A DNA stretch of 21,891 nucleotides from JBCCGI01 sp039029355 (GCA_039029355.1 JBCCGI010000112.1:1-21891); one strand, 5' to 3'; positions 1 through 9,864 are shown, counted from the stretch's first letter. Numbers and translations are program-made. The notes: generated from the letters alone by a model not told the origin.

Positions 1-3000
1 CAGGCCGCCGTAGAGCGGCGCGAACGTGTCGAGTCGGTTGAGCGCGTCGTACGTGCCGATCACGCCGCCGGGCGCAAGCGTGTCGGTGCGCGCCGCGAGG
101 TTGTTCGCGGCGTCCCAGCTCCACGTCACGGTGCGCCCCGGACCCAGCAGGTTCTCGAGGTCGAAGTCCCAGAAGTCGAGCCGGCCGAAGCCGTCGTAGC
201 CGAACTGCTCGACGCAACCGTTGGAGAGCTCGGTGCGCTGGATCGGGTTCGACGCCAGGTCCACCTCGATCTCGAAGCCCCGCAGCGGCGTGCCGCTCGA
301 CGAGAAGAGCCGCTCCTCACGCCGGCGCCCGGCCGCGTCGTGGTGGCGGACCAGCTTCGCGCCGCTTGCGCCGAGCTCGGCGCGGTGGAAGCGGTTCAGG
401 CCCCACGGTTCGGGGAAGGTCGCGATCGTGGTCGAGGCAACGCCCTCGCGGACGAGGGTCGAGACGCGTCCGAGCTCGTCGCGCTCGCGGCGCACGCTGA
501 GACCGGAGGGATAGCCCACCCGAACCGGGGCTCCGGCCGGGTCGACGTCGATCTGGAACGTGCGCGGAAGCTCGCTTCCCAGCTGCGTCTCGTCGCGGAC
601 GAGCGACCCCAGCGACGTGAGCTCCCGCCTCACCACCACGGTCGGGCCGCCGGCGACCGTCTCCGTGATCACGTTCGCGCGGTTCAGGGCGTCGTAGCCC
701 AGCGTGCGGGAGACGGACGCTTCGGGGCCGGCCGCGTTCAGCCCCGTGAGCCTGCCGCCCGCGTCGTAGCCGTAGTCCCAGACCCGGCCGCCGGGAAAGG
801 TCGTGAGATCGAGCCGGTCGTCGTCGTCGTAGGCGAGCGTCTCGGCGCTGCCGTCGTGGAACGTGCGCCCGGTCCGGCGGCCGAGCTCGTCCCAGGAGTA
901 GCGCGTGTCGTGGGTCTTGGCGTCGGTGGTGAGCTCCAGGTTGCCCTCGACGTCGTACTCGCGCTGCACGACGCGATCGGGCAGGAGGCCCTTCGGATCG
1001 ACCTCCGTGTGGGTGCGAAGCTGCCCGCGGCTATCGCGGACGAAGCGCTCCTCGCGGCCCTTGGGGTCGATCCGGTGGACGACTCGATCCTGGGCGTCGC
1101 GGAAGGTCTGCGTGACCCCTCCGGTCGGTGCCTGCTCGTAGAGCAGGCGTCCGTGGCGGTCATAGTGGAGCCAGAGCTTCGACAGCGCCGGTGCGCCGGG
1201 GCTTCCGGAGCCGCCGGTGTGCGTCGTGCGCGCCACCGCGCGCCCTGCGGGATCCAGCTCGTCGACCAGGCCCACGTCGTCCGTGGATCCGTACCACGTC
1301 TCGGTGCGGCGGCCGGCCGAGTCGTAGCGGTAGCGCTCGAGGCGCGCACCCGATCCGATCGTGCGCCAGCGAAGCTCGCTCGGGCGAACGGCCCAGCCTA
1401 GCTCCTCGTCGATCCACTCCGGCGAAGAGGGCGCGACCGAGCCGTCCGGCTTCAGGACCAGGTTCTTGCGCTCGATGCGCGTGACGCGGTCGCTGCTGTC
1501 GTAGTCGTACTTCGTGTGGGCGACCGAGCCGTTCTCGACCAGCTCCTCGGTGACACGCCCCGCGGCGTCGAGGAGGAAGCTGGTCTCGACGTCCAGCGGT
1601 GAGACGACGCGCTCGACCTGGCCGAGGCCGTCATAGTGGGCGCGCGTCGTGTGGCCGAGCGGCGTCTCCTCGTGCGTGACCGCTCCGAAGGTGTCGCGCT
1701 CGTAGGTGCGCGTCCCGAAGCTCTTCGTCGCGGTCTTGCGCTCGATCGACAGCACGCCTCCGCGGGTGTCGTAGGTCGAGGCGAAGATCGCGCCGCGCGG
1801 CGTGTGCTCTTCGATCACGTTGCCCGCGGGGTCGCGCAGGAAGTCCCAGGTGCCGTCCGCGAGGATCGCGCCGCCCGCGTCGTACACCCGCCGGCGCAGG
1901 CTCGTCATCCGGTCGGCGACGTCGAACGTGGCGCGCTGGTCGAGCCGCGGCGACCAGCCTTCGGCGTAGGCATCTCCGCCGCTCGCAAAGGCCAGCGGCG
2001 CGAGGGCCGCGAGCCGACCCGCCAGGTCGAAGAAGGCGCGCCGCACGATCGGCTTGCCGTCGCTGCGGTTGGTCACCGTGTGCGGCAGCAGCAGAGGCGG
2101 CGCGGACGCGGACGAGGAGCCCTTCGCGCTCGGCACCTCGCGGATCTCCAGCAGGCGGTCGCGGCCGTCGTAGGTGTACTCGCGCGTGCGTCCGTCCGGA
2201 AGCCGCTCCGAGGTGAGGCGCCCGAGCGGATCCCACTCGAGCTCGGTCGCGAGGTCGAGGCCGCCGTCGTCCTCGACGATGCGCGACACGTGTCCCCCGC
2301 TCCACTCGATCGTGGTCCGCATGCCCTCCTCGTCGACGGTCGCGACCAAGCCGCCGTGCGCGTCGTACTCGGCGGTCGACGTCGGGATCGCCGGCGTCGG
2401 GCCGGTCGTGGGCTCCGGACCGTCGGGAGCCGCGAGCGCGACCTCGGGCGCCTCCATCCGCGTCGGCTCGAACGATCCGCCCAGCTTGCCGTCGCCGTTG
2501 ACGTCGTCCTTGCCGAAGTGCCCCTGCACGAGCGCCGCCCAGGCGGGCTCGAGCTCGGGGTCGGGCAGCATGCGCCAGAGCGAGAGGCGCTCGATCTCGC
2601 GCGCATCGTCGTAGGCGAGCTCGTGGTGCTCAAAGGACCGCGACCAGGTGCGCCCGAGGGGATCGGTGACGGTCGTTGGCAGGTTCGTGACCGGGTCGTA
2701 GCTGTAGGTGGTGATCCGGTCTTCCAGTCCCGAGCCAGCCTCGGCGATGCGGATCGTCTGCAGCACGTTGCGCTGCGCGAACCGATCGGGGTGCTGCGTG
2801 TCGTACACGAGCGCGGTGGCGCGGGTGTCCGTGTGGCCGTCTCCCCCTTCGACGATCGAGAGCAAACGGTACTCGTCGTCGTAGTCGTAGGCCGTGTACC
2901 AAACCGAGTTGGTGAAGCCCTCGTCGGGATTCACGTAGGAGCTGCTCGTTGCGCTCCAGGTCTTCGCGTCGGTGTAGCCGTTCACCACCTCGTGTGCGTA

Positions 3001-5259
3001 CAGCAGGCCGTTCTCGCCGTGGTGGAAGCGCTCCGTCGAACCGTCGGCGCGGCGCATGCTCGTGGTGAGCCGCACGTCGGTGTGCCAGGGGCTCGTGTCC
3101 TCTTCGACCGGCGCGTAGCGGAACTCGGTCACCTCGCCCGCCACCTCGTGCGACGTCACCTTGTCGAAGCCGTAGCCGGTTTCGGTCTGGTACGTCACTA
3201 CGACCCGCGGCGGCCCGCCGTCGTAGGCGATCGAGCTCATGTTGTGGTTGAGCATCGAGCCGGGGTAGAGGTCGAAGCCGGCCGGGTCTTCGTCGTAGAC
3301 GTACTCGGTCCGGTGGCGCCCGCTTCGAATCACGTCGCCGCCGTCGAGGTACAGCGTCTCGGGCGACTCGACCAGCACCAGGTCGTGACGCGCGTCGTAG
3401 TCGTACCGGACCTCGCGCCCGGTCCAGTCAGTGATCGACTTCAGAAGACCCGACTTGGGATCCTCGTGGTACTCGAGCGTCACGACCCTCCCCAACGTGT
3501 CGACGATCTCGTAGGGATCACCGAAGCTGTTGCGACGGAAGAGAATCGCGTTCCCGTACGGGTCGGAGAGCGCCCGCAGCCACCCAACCGCCGCGGTTCC
3601 GAGCCCCGCGACCCACACGGGCGGACAGAAGTGAAACTCGCGTCCCTCCGGCGAGCGGTACACGAAGCCCGGCAGGTTGTTCGAGACGTCGCACGCGGTC
3701 AGCCCGTCCTTCTGGAGCGCGCGCACCTTGCCGAACTCGCCGTCGATCCCGATCCACATCCCCGGATCGTCGGGGTCGACCCGGAACGTGCTGGCGGTGC
3801 CGTCGCCCCATACGAGCTGGAGGATCTCCGGCAGCCCGCCGGGGTTGGGCCAGACCAAGAGGTAGGTCTCGAGCAGCGGCATGGTCCAGCCGTGGCCGAG
3901 GATGCCGCGGCGCGGGCTGCGGCTGGAGTAGTGCCGCTCGATCTCCAGCGACGGCCCACGCCCGGCGATCGACAGGTCGGTCGCCCGGTGCACGAAGGCA
4001 CCCGAGGAGGTGCTGACCGGATCTCCGACCCAGCTCTGGAGCTCCTCGACCACGGTCTTGAACGGGTTGTCGGCGCCGAGTCCCTCGGGATCGATGAGCT
4101 GGCCGTTCTCGTCGTAGAACTCGAATCCCGTCAGGCCGCCCTGCTCCTCGCGCAGGAACTTGGCCGTGAGGTGGCTTCCCTCGGGGCCTTGGATGACGAA
4201 GCCCTCGCCTGCGAGCGAGAGGCAGATGCTCGCCAGGCCCTGCTCGAGCGTCTGGATCAGCCCGGACATCGACGAAAAAAGCTCGGCGTAGCCGGGCCCG
4301 AGGAGCTCGGGTCCGAGCTCGACGATCAAGGCGAAGAAGGCGTTGGCGAAGTCGCGCAGATCGCCTTTGAGCGACTGCAGGTCCTCCAGGGTCGCGTTGC
4401 CGTCGACCTCCTGTTCGCTGAACGCCGCGTTGTGTTCGTCGATGCGGGCGTTCAGGTCGCTCTGCACGGATGCCACCGCCTCGCCCAAGGTCAGCATGCT
4501 GTCGCCGTTCAGATCCTCGAAGGCGTCCGTCCAGCCGTCGTATCCGGGGTTCCCCGCCAGGCCTTCCATGAATTCAGCGGCGCCTCCGCCCGGCTTCAGG
4601 AAGTCGTAGGGCAGGAGCCCGCCCAGGTTCGGCATTTCCCCCGGCCCTTGGGGAAACACGTCGTACACGTCGGGCATCGTGTCGGCGTCGGAGTCCTTCC
4701 AGGCAGGGTCGTCCGCGTACGGCCAATCGGGATGGGAGGGGCCGGGTTCGTCCTGGTCATCGGGCCACGGCACGCCGTCGCCGTTGGCGTCGGAGAACGG
4801 GACCGGAACGCAGCTCACCGTGCAGAAGATGTCGGTCGAACACTCGGGACCGCAGGACGCGGCCGGTACGACCGGGCACGGGAAGTGGTTCTCGACGTGC
4901 CAGCAGGCGCAGGCCCCTTCGAACCCGCCTCCCCCTCCTCCGCCCCCTCCACCCGGAGGAGGCGGGTCCAGGGGCGGAGTCCCCCCACCGGGTAGACAGG
5001 CCTGTGACTGGTAGGCCTGGACCCCGTCCCCACAGTAGGGCAGCGTGGGCAGGCCGCTCGGGAAGGTGACGGGAGGCGGGCAGTCCGAGCAGCTGGTGTC
5101 GAGGCTCGGGGGCGGATCCTGGGGGAAGACCGCGGCGGGCGGGGCGGCGACAGTCGCCGGAGCGGTCGGGGTCGGCGGCGTAGCGCCGGAAAGGGCAAGC
5201 GAGCCGGCGGTCCACAGGAAGACTGCCGGAAGGGCGGCAAGGGCAAGGTGGCGTCTCAC
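1..5259 (-). CDS. Secreted RHS/YD-repeat protein, N-terminal 1753 residues (3' end beyond window)
   Basis: The frame is open without a stop from 5259 to the left edge. The GTG start has a good Shine-Dalgarno site and is followed by a signal peptide (RRHLALAALPAVFLW...). Residues about 30-160 are rich in Pro, Gly and Cys, with a nine-glycine run. Acidic calcium-loop-like segments follow, including a canonical EF-hand loop (DLNGDSMLTLGE) near residue 249. At about 408-450 is a DUF6531-like start of an RHS shell (GDPVSTSSGAF, then SLEIERHYSSRS). From about 590 onward come many YD repeats, such as YDYDARHDL, EYTYDGRDRLLE and WDYGYDAGGRLTGL. Another EF-hand-like loop (DDVNGDGKLGG) interrupts them at about residue 915. 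RHS proteins form a hollow beta-cocoon around a C-terminal payload; that payload lies outside the window. An in-frame ATG at 5322 is an alternative start but lacks the signal-peptide logic. Divergent from the metallopeptidase gene. Confidence 0.93.
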   Translation of the reverse strand, partial: MRRHLALAALPAVFLWTAGSLALSGATPPTPTAPATVAAPPAAVFPQDPPPSLDTSCSDCPPPVTFPSGLPTLPYCGDGVQAYQSQACLPGGGTPPLDPPPPGGGGGGGGGGFEGACACWHVENHFPCPVVPAASCGPECSTDIFCTVSCVPVPFSDANGDGVPWPDDQDEPGPSHPDWPYADDPAWKDSDADTMPDVYDVFPQGPGEMPNLGGLLPYDFLKPGGGAAEFMEGLAGNPGYDGWTDAFEDLNGDSMLTLGEAVASVQSDLNARIDEHNAAFSEQEVDGNATLEDLQSLKGDLRDFANAFFALIVELGPELLGPGYAELFSSMSGLIQTLEQGLASICLSLAGEGFVIQGPEGSHLTAKFLREEQGGLTGFEFYDENGQLIDPEGLGADNPFKTVVEELQSWVGDPVSTSSGAFVHRATDLSIAGRGPSLEIERHYSSRSPRRGILGHGWTMPLLETYLLVWPNPGGLPEILQLVWGDGTASTFRVDPDDPGMWIGIDGEFGKVRALQKDGLTACDVSNNLPGFVYRSPEGREFHFCPPVWVAGLGTAAVGWLRALSDPYGNAILFRRNSFGDPYEIVDTLGRVVTLEYHEDPKSGLLKSITDWTGREVRYDYDARHDLVLVESPETLYLDGGDVIRSGRHRTEYVYDEDPAGFDLYPGSMLNHNMSSIAYDGGPPRVVVTYQTETGYGFDKVTSHEVAGEVTEFRYAPVEEDTSPWHTDVRLTTSMRRADGSTERFHHGENGLLYAHEVVNGYTDAKTWSATSSSYVNPDEGFTNSVWYTAYDYDDEYRLLSIVEGGDGHTDTRATALVYDTQHPDRFAQRNVLQTIRIAEAGSGLEDRITTYSYDPVTNLPTTVTDPLGRTWSRSFEHHELAYDDAREIERLSLWRMLPDPELEPAWAALVQGHFGKDDVNGDGKLGGSFEPTRMEAPEVALAAPDGPEPTTGPTPAIPTSTAEYDAHGGLVATVDEEGMRTTIEWSGGHVSRIVEDDGGLDLATELEWDPLGRLTSERLPDGRTREYTYDGRDRLLEIREVPSAKGSSSASAPPLLLPHTVTNRSDGKPIVRRAFFDLAGRLAALAPLAFASGGDAYAEGWSPRLDQRATFDVADRMTSLRRRVYDAGGAILADGTWDFLRDPAGNVIEEHTPRGAIFASTYDTRGGVLSIERKTATKSFGTRTYERDTFGAVTHEETPLGHTTRAHYDGLGQVERVVSPLDVETSFLLDAAGRVTEELVENGSVAHTKYDYDSSDRVTRIERKNLVLKPDGSVAPSSPEWIDEELGWAVRPSELRWRTIGSGARLERYRYDSAGRRTETWYGSTDDVGLVDELDPAGRAVARTTHTGGSGSPGAPALSKLWLHYDRHGRLLYEQAPTGGVTQTFRDAQDRVVHRIDPKGREERFVRDSRGQLRTHTEVDPKGLLPDRVVQREYDVEGNLELTTDAKTHDTRYSWDELGRRTGRTFHDGSAETLAYDDDDRLDLTTFPGGRVWDYGYDAGGRLTGLNAAGPEASVSRTLGYDALNRANVITETVAGGPTVVVRRELTSLGSLVRDETQLGSELPRTFQIDVDPAGAPVRVGYPSGLSVRRERDELGRVSTLVREGVASTTIATFPEPWGLNRFHRAELGASGAKLVRHHDAAGRRREERLFSSSGTPLRGFEIEVDLASNPIQRTELSNGCVEQFGYDGFGRLDFWDFDLENLLGPGRTVTWSWDAANNLAARTDTLAPGGVIGTYDALNRLDTFAPLYGGL

Positions 5260-5268
5260 GGGTGATCT

Positions 5269-5274
5269 CTCTCC
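5269..5274 (-). promoter_or_regulatory. Ribosome binding site of the RHS gene
   Basis: The minus strand reads GGAGAG, nine bases upstream of the GTG at 5257-5259. This supports GTG over the in-frame ATG at 5320-5322 as the start. It is one of the few clear Shine-Dalgarno sites in the window. Confidence 0.6.
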
Positions 5275-5466
5275 AGTCCTCGTGCGAGTTAGGGCTGTCC
5301 GGCCGAGGGCGAGCCAAGGCATCTAAGAAAGGAACGTCAGCTTTCAGCGGATACCGTGTCTCTCTGAAGGAAATGTCGACCTCCGGCATCGAGGCGGTGC
5401 CCGTATCCTCGCGGCTTCTCATCTCGACACGATCGCGGGAATCTCCGGCGGGATACTCTGGGCGAC

Positions 5467-6642
5467 GTGCTGCGCCTCGCTCTCCTCGCCCTAGCCCTTG
5501 CTTCGCAGGATCGCATCCCCGAGCCCACGCGCCGTCTCGAGCAGGTCGCGGCCCGCGTCGAGCGCGCCCTCGACGTGCGTTTCGACCGCCTGCCCGCGGT
5601 GCGTCGGATCACGCGCGCCGAAGCGGTCGCCCACTCCCACGCGATGTTCGAACGCAGCTTCCCCGCGCCGCAGCGCGACGCGCGGATGACTCTTTGGACG
5701 GAGCTCGGGCTGCTCCCCGAGGACTTTCCCTTCGAGCTCCTCACGCGCCTCTCCGCGGCGCCGGTGCGCGCCCTCTACGACTCGAGCGCGGACGTGATCC
5801 TGGCGGGCGACGCCTGGGGCGACGACGACGAGGGACTGCTCTTCCACGAGCTGGTGCACGCGCTTCAGGACCAGGAGCACGACGCCTTCGAGCACCTGGT
5901 CGAGGCGGCCGGAACGCTGACGAGCGATGAGCTCTTCGCGTGGAAGCTGCTGATCGAAGGCGAGGCGCACTACTGGACGGATCGCGTCGGTTTCGAGGGC
6001 GATCGCGAGGAGCGCTTCCGCGTGCGTGCGCGCACCTCCGAAGACCTCGTGCGCAACGTACGCGCGAGCCAGGGCACCTTCATCGCGGCGCTCCTCGCCC
6101 GGACGCCGGCGCTGCTCGTCCGCCTCTGGTACGAGCCGGCGACGCGCGGGCGCTACTTCGTGCACCGCCTCGTCGAGGAGGGCGGAGCGCGGGCGCCGCG
6201 GCGGCTGTTCGACGCGTTCGACGCGGGCGCGAGGACGCCGACGACCCACGCGCTCTTCTATCCGGAGGAAGAGACACCGCCCCACCCCACGCTGCAGGAG
6301 GCGGGTCCGACTCCCGCTCCGCTGCGCGCGTGGACCCTCGTTGGCCGCGACCGGATCGGGGCCTTCGCCTGGCAGGCGCTGCTCGAAGCTCGGAGCGGCG
6401 ACGCCGAGGAAGCCTTGCGCGGGTGGCGGGGAGACCGCGTCGCGCTCTACGAGCTGGGCGAAGCGCGGGTCTGCGTCGGGACGGTGGAGCTGGATCGGGA
6501 AGCGCGCGCCGCCGCGTTGGCGGAGCTGCTCCGCGCCGTCTGGGGCGAGGGCGCGCTCGTTGTGTCGCGTGGCTCCCAGGTGCGCTTCGCGATCGGCGAA
6601 CGGCCCGCAGAGCTCGACGCGGGCGCGCTCTTCCGTGATTAG
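5467..6642 (+). CDS. Putative secreted zinc metallopeptidase (HExxH, gluzincin-like)
   Basis: 391 residues from a GTG start. The N-terminus is a short hydrophobic signal-like segment (LRLALLALALAS). The motif HELVHALQDQ (H127, E128, H131) is a classic HExxH zinc site. It is followed about 33 residues later by EGEAHYW (E164/E166), the position where gluzincin-type peptidases place their third ligand, a glutamate. The same HEL-HALQDQ ... EG(D/E)A pattern occurs in uncharacterised bacterial metallopeptidase-like proteins. The remainder is Arg/Glu/Ala-rich with no other recognised domain. The start follows a 207-base region divergent from the RHS gene, with no convincing Shine-Dalgarno site. It converges on the PQQ-repeat gene with only 26 bases between stop codons. 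Activity and substrate are unknown; a degenerate, non-catalytic relative is possible but the visible residues are intact. Confidence 0.85.
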   Translation: MLRLALLALALASQDRIPEPTRRLEQVAARVERALDVRFDRLPAVRRITRAEAVAHSHAMFERSFPAPQRDARMTLWTELGLLPEDFPFELLTRLSAAPVRALYDSSADVILAGDAWGDDDEGLLFHELVHALQDQEHDAFEHLVEAAGTLTSDELFAWKLLIEGEAHYWTDRVGFEGDREERFRVRARTSEDLVRNVRASQGTFIAALLARTPALLVRLWYEPATRGRYFVHRLVEEGGARAPRRLFDAFDAGARTPTTHALFYPEEETPPHPTLQEAGPTPAPLRAWTLVGRDRIGAFAWQALLEARSGDAEEALRGWRGDRVALYELGEARVCVGTVELDREARAAALAELLRAVWGEGALVVSRGSQVRFAIGERPAELDAGALFRD

Positions 6643-6668
6643 GCGCAGCCGCGCCGCGTGACGCCGCG

Positions 6669-9600
6669 CTACGGGAAGAACTCGAGCAGCGCCGCATTGC
6701 TCGCGAAGAGGACCGTCCCGAGCAGCGGGTCGGCGACCCCGTACGCGTGCGCGACCGTCGTGCCGACGAGCGTCGACGTCGCCCCGGGCGGCAGCACCAG
6801 CGCCGCCTCGGCCTGGGCCACGCCGTCCAGCAGGCCGACGCCGCCGACCACCGGTGAGCTCGGCCCGAGGCTCACGAAGAAGTACGCGTCGGGGTTGAGC
6901 GGCACCAGCACCGCGCCCAGGGGGAAGCCGGGCTCGGTGCCGGACAGCGAGCCCGCCAGGGCGAACAGGCCGCCGGCCAGCTCCGGGTCCGCGCGCAGGA
7001 AGAGCGTCTGGGTCCCGCCGACCGCGGCGGAGATCACCCCGGGCTTGCCGACCAGCGACGGGACGCGGTAGGCCGCGACGACGGCGTCGTCGTGGGAGGT
7101 CGGCACCGCGCTGGTGCCGGGGTCGGGCCCCTCGCTGTACCCGGCGACGAACACGCGGTGGCCCGGCGCGTCGAGCGCGACTCGCCACCCGGCGTCGACG
7201 CCGATGCCGCCGTCGTAGCTCGCGGTCCAGAGGAGCTGGCCGTCCGTGACGTCGAGCGCGTCGACCACGAGGTTGTCCGCAGCGCTGGAGGCTACGAAGA
7301 GCGTGGTGAGGTCGGCCTCGAGCACGAGATCGACGGGGTCGCCGGCGCCGCGCGACCAGAGCTCGCTCCCGTCGGCGAGGTCCAGGGCCACCACCCTGCC
7401 CCCCCGGATGAGATAGATCGCGCCGTCGCCGACGGCCAGGTCGGTGACCGGGCCCGAGCTGCCTTCGACCAGCGTCTTCGACCAGAGCTCGTCGCCGGTG
7501 GCGGCGTCGTTCACGAGCACGACGCCCAGGAGCGCCAGCACGGAGCTGTATCCGCCGCTCACGACCACCGCGCCGTCCGGGGAGACGGCGACCGTCGTGC
7601 CGACCTGGATGTTCCCGGCGCCGGCGGCCTCGAAGCGGGCCTCCCACAGCTGGGCGCCGCTCGCCGCGTCGAAGGCCACGGTGGCGAGCCCGTCGTTCAG
7701 CGGGATCTCCTTGAGGCTGCTCCCGGTCACGTAGAAGCGCGTGCCGTCCGGCGAAAAGGCGAGCTTCTGCGGGCGGTCGTCGAAGCCCGCGGCGTCGTAG
7801 TTCGCCTCTCCCAGGACGGCCGCGGTCACCGGGTCCAGGATCGTCGTCCGGTAGTCGTCCGCGGCGGGCCGGGTCGCGAAGATCCGGCCGTCGGCCGCGA
7901 CGTCGAGGTCGAGCTCGTGGGGCTCGAGGAAGCCGTAGCTGGCCGGCAGAGCGGTCGTCCAGTGCTCCGCGCCGTCCGCGGCGCCGAAGGCGCGCACGAC
8001 GAGCTCGGATCCGAGCGGCCACGCCCCGTAGAGCACGTCGCCGCCGGGGGAGTAGGCGAGGTGCGCGGGCAGCTCCTCGATCTCCTGGTCCACCTGCTGG
8101 CGGAAGGACCACAGTTCGGCCCCGTCCGCCGCGTCGTAGGCCGCGACGTCGACGAAGGTCCCCGTCGCTCCCTGGAGGTTGCTGGCCAGGCTCACCCGCT
8201 CGCCCCCGGGCGCGAGGGCGAGGCTCCTGGGCCCCTCGCGGCCGGCGGAGATCCCGGCCAGCTCGGCGAGCCACAGCTGCGCGCCGCCGGCCGCGTCCAG
8301 GGCGAAGACCACGCCGTCGGCGCTGTCCTCGGCCGCGGTCTCCAGCGAACGGTGAGCCCCCACCGCCACGCGCGTTCCGCCGCCGGTCAGGGCGAGGCCG
8401 GTCGGCAGGAGCTGCTCGCCCGGGGCGGAGGTCTCGACCGACCAGAGGAGGTCCCCGTCGTCGGTCTCGACCGCCAGGGTGTGCGCCGCGCCGGTCGAGA
8501 GGGCCGCGACGAAGGCCGCCGTCCCGTCGGGCGTCACGGCGATGCCCACCGGACCGTCGCCGGGCGACGGCGAGGCGTAGACCCGGTTCCAAAGCACCGC
8601 GCCGCTGGCCGGGTCGAGGGCTGCCACGCGCACGTCGTTGCCGCCCCCGGGGACGCCGGTGAAGCTCGACGCCGCGACCAGCACGCGCGACCCGTCCGGC
8701 AGGTAGGTGCCCAGCTGGAAGTTGGCGTTGGCGGCGAGCGTGCCCGTCCATTGCCGAGCTCCGGTCGCGGCCTCGTAGGCCAGGATCTCGGAGCCGCTCG
8801 GGATCACGCCGAGGACGATCAGCTGGGAGCCGTCCGGCGAGACCAGGAGGTCGGTGGGATCGGTCGCTGCCGGGTCGGGATCCACTCCGAACCGGTCCGA
8901 CCAAAGGAGCGTCCCGTCGGCCGCGCCGTAGGCCAGCGTCACGCGCTCGTCCGGATCCGAGACCCAGTCGGTCGCGCCCGTGACGTAGACCGCCGCCCCG
9001 CCGGGGTCGACGGCGAGGTCGACCGGAAGGTCGTCCGCGTCGACGTCGGCGTCATACACCACGTCCCACAGCAGCGCGCCCGTGGCCGCGTCGAAGGCAG
9101 CGGTGACGATGTCCGACCTCCAGAGCAGCTCGTCCTCGTACTCCCCGCAGCCGAACAGCGTCGCGCCGTCGGCGCTCAACGCCAGGTGATCGAGCGTGCC
9201 GCGGACCCCGTCGGCGAACAGGTAGTCCGTCGCCGCGACCTCGGCGCCGGTCGCCGCGTCGAGGATCCAGAGCACCGTCAGCTCCTGGTTGTGGTGCACC
9301 GGGTGGTCGACCAGCCTGCGGGCCGCCACGTAGAGGCGCGTGCCGTCGGGCGACAGGACCGCATCCAGGATCGGAGACGCAAACGACGAGGGGTAGTACG
9401 GCGGGTCGCAGCAGACCGGCAGCTCGCGCCGCACCTCCCAGAGGGCGGCGCCGGTGAGCTCGTCGTAGGCGGCCACCTCCAGCCAGGCGGTGTCCAGGTC
9501 GCGGGCGGTCGCCGACAGGAACACGCGGCCCGCGCCGGCGGCGACGACGCCGGGGAGCTCGAGCAGCGGGACCTCCGTCGCGCGGCGCGTGAGCCACAGC

Positions 9601-9734
9601 AGCTCGGCTCCGCCGGTGACGGTGTGCTCGTCGCCTGCCGGATCGAGGTGAGGATCGCGCGGCACGGCGGCGGACGGCGACGCGAGGGTGAGCGAGCAGG
9701 CCAGGAGCAGGATCGGCGCTAGGAGGCGAGCCAT
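6669..9734 (-). CDS. Secreted PQQ-like (BamB-type) beta-propeller protein with C-terminal module
   Basis: 1021 residues with a clear signal peptide (MARLLAPILLLACSLTLASPSAA). I count 13 PQQ-type strand motifs of the form A-D-x-x-T/D-G-x-x-L-W, for example AFDAATGALLW, ALDPASGAVLW and AFDAASGAQLW. Between them lie VSPDG/ALSADG-type turns typical of WD40/PQQ-like propellers. Thirteen blades suggest two propellers. The family usually acts as a structural or binding scaffold; nothing here shows PQQ binding or enzyme activity. From about residue 896 the repeats stop and a separate ~125-residue module follows (FPLGAVLVPLNPDAYF ... LFASNAALLEF). This resembles the end of the glycine-rich protein at 14878-16992. 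The ATG at 9734 has no strong Shine-Dalgarno site. Divergent from the S8 peptidase, 136 bases apart. Probably exported; whether it stays attached to the cell is not visible. Confidence 0.92.
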   Translation of the reverse strand: MARLLAPILLLACSLTLASPSAAVPRDPHLDPAGDEHTVTGGAELLWLTRRATEVPLLELPGVVAAGAGRVFLSATARDLDTAWLEVAAYDELTGAALWEVRRELPVCCDPPYYPSSFASPILDAVLSPDGTRLYVAARRLVDHPVHHNQELTVLWILDAATGAEVAATDYLFADGVRGTLDHLALSADGATLFGCGEYEDELLWRSDIVTAAFDAATGALLWDVVYDADVDADDLPVDLAVDPGGAAVYVTGATDWVSDPDERVTLAYGAADGTLLWSDRFGVDPDPAATDPTDLLVSPDGSQLIVLGVIPSGSEILAYEAATGARQWTGTLAANANFQLGTYLPDGSRVLVAASSFTGVPGGGNDVRVAALDPASGAVLWNRVYASPSPGDGPVGIAVTPDGTAAFVAALSTGAAHTLAVETDDGDLLWSVETSAPGEQLLPTGLALTGGGTRVAVGAHRSLETAAEDSADGVVFALDAAGGAQLWLAELAGISAGREGPRSLALAPGGERVSLASNLQGATGTFVDVAAYDAADGAELWSFRQQVDQEIEELPAHLAYSPGGDVLYGAWPLGSELVVRAFGAADGAEHWTTALPASYGFLEPHELDLDVAADGRIFATRPAADDYRTTILDPVTAAVLGEANYDAAGFDDRPQKLAFSPDGTRFYVTGSSLKEIPLNDGLATVAFDAASGAQLWEARFEAAGAGNIQVGTTVAVSPDGAVVVSGGYSSVLALLGVVLVNDAATGDELWSKTLVEGSSGPVTDLAVGDGAIYLIRGGRVVALDLADGSELWSRGAGDPVDLVLEADLTTLFVASSAADNLVVDALDVTDGQLLWTASYDGGIGVDAGWRVALDAPGHRVFVAGYSEGPDPGTSAVPTSHDDAVVAAYRVPSLVGKPGVISAAVGGTQTLFLRADPELAGGLFALAGSLSGTEPGFPLGAVLVPLNPDAYFFVSLGPSSPVVGGVGLLDGVAQAEAALVLPPGATSTLVGTTVAHAYGVADPLLGTVLFASNAALLEFFP

Positions 9735-9860
9735 GGGATCAGCCGGATCGGGAGCTTGGGTGCTGGAGGGAACGGTCGGTCGGGAGAACCTCGTCCCATC
9801 CTAGCTCCGCCCTCACAATCGAGCGCTCGTACCTCCCATCCGCCGGGCGACGCCGTCCGT

Positions 9861-9864
9861 AGGG
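9861..9864 (+). promoter_or_regulatory. Ribosome binding site choosing the S8 peptidase start
   Basis: AGGG lies six bases before the ATG at 9871 but directly abuts the ATG at 9865. The second ATG is therefore the better start. The difference is only two residues. Confidence 0.45.

Noticed and set aside
1636..4995. 1119-residue open frame on the plus strand
   Set aside because: It lies exactly antisense, codon-on-codon, to the RHS gene. Its product is Val/Arg/Glu-rich with no domain, while the minus strand gives clear YD repeats.
5260..5466. Possible sigma-70-like promoter with a GATACT box just before the metallopeptidase start
   Set aside because: The best -35-like TCGACA is about 22 bases away, too far for a standard promoter, and the box sits almost on the start codon.
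5491..8904. 1137-residue open frame on the minus strand
   Set aside because: It overlaps both the metallopeptidase and the PQQ-repeat gene, is extremely Arg/Gly-rich and shows no motif. It is a shadow of high-GC coding DNA.
7092..9722. 876-residue open frame on the plus strand
   Set aside because: Antisense to the PQQ-repeat gene, which has a signal peptide and 13 clear repeats. The plus-strand product has no recognisable features.
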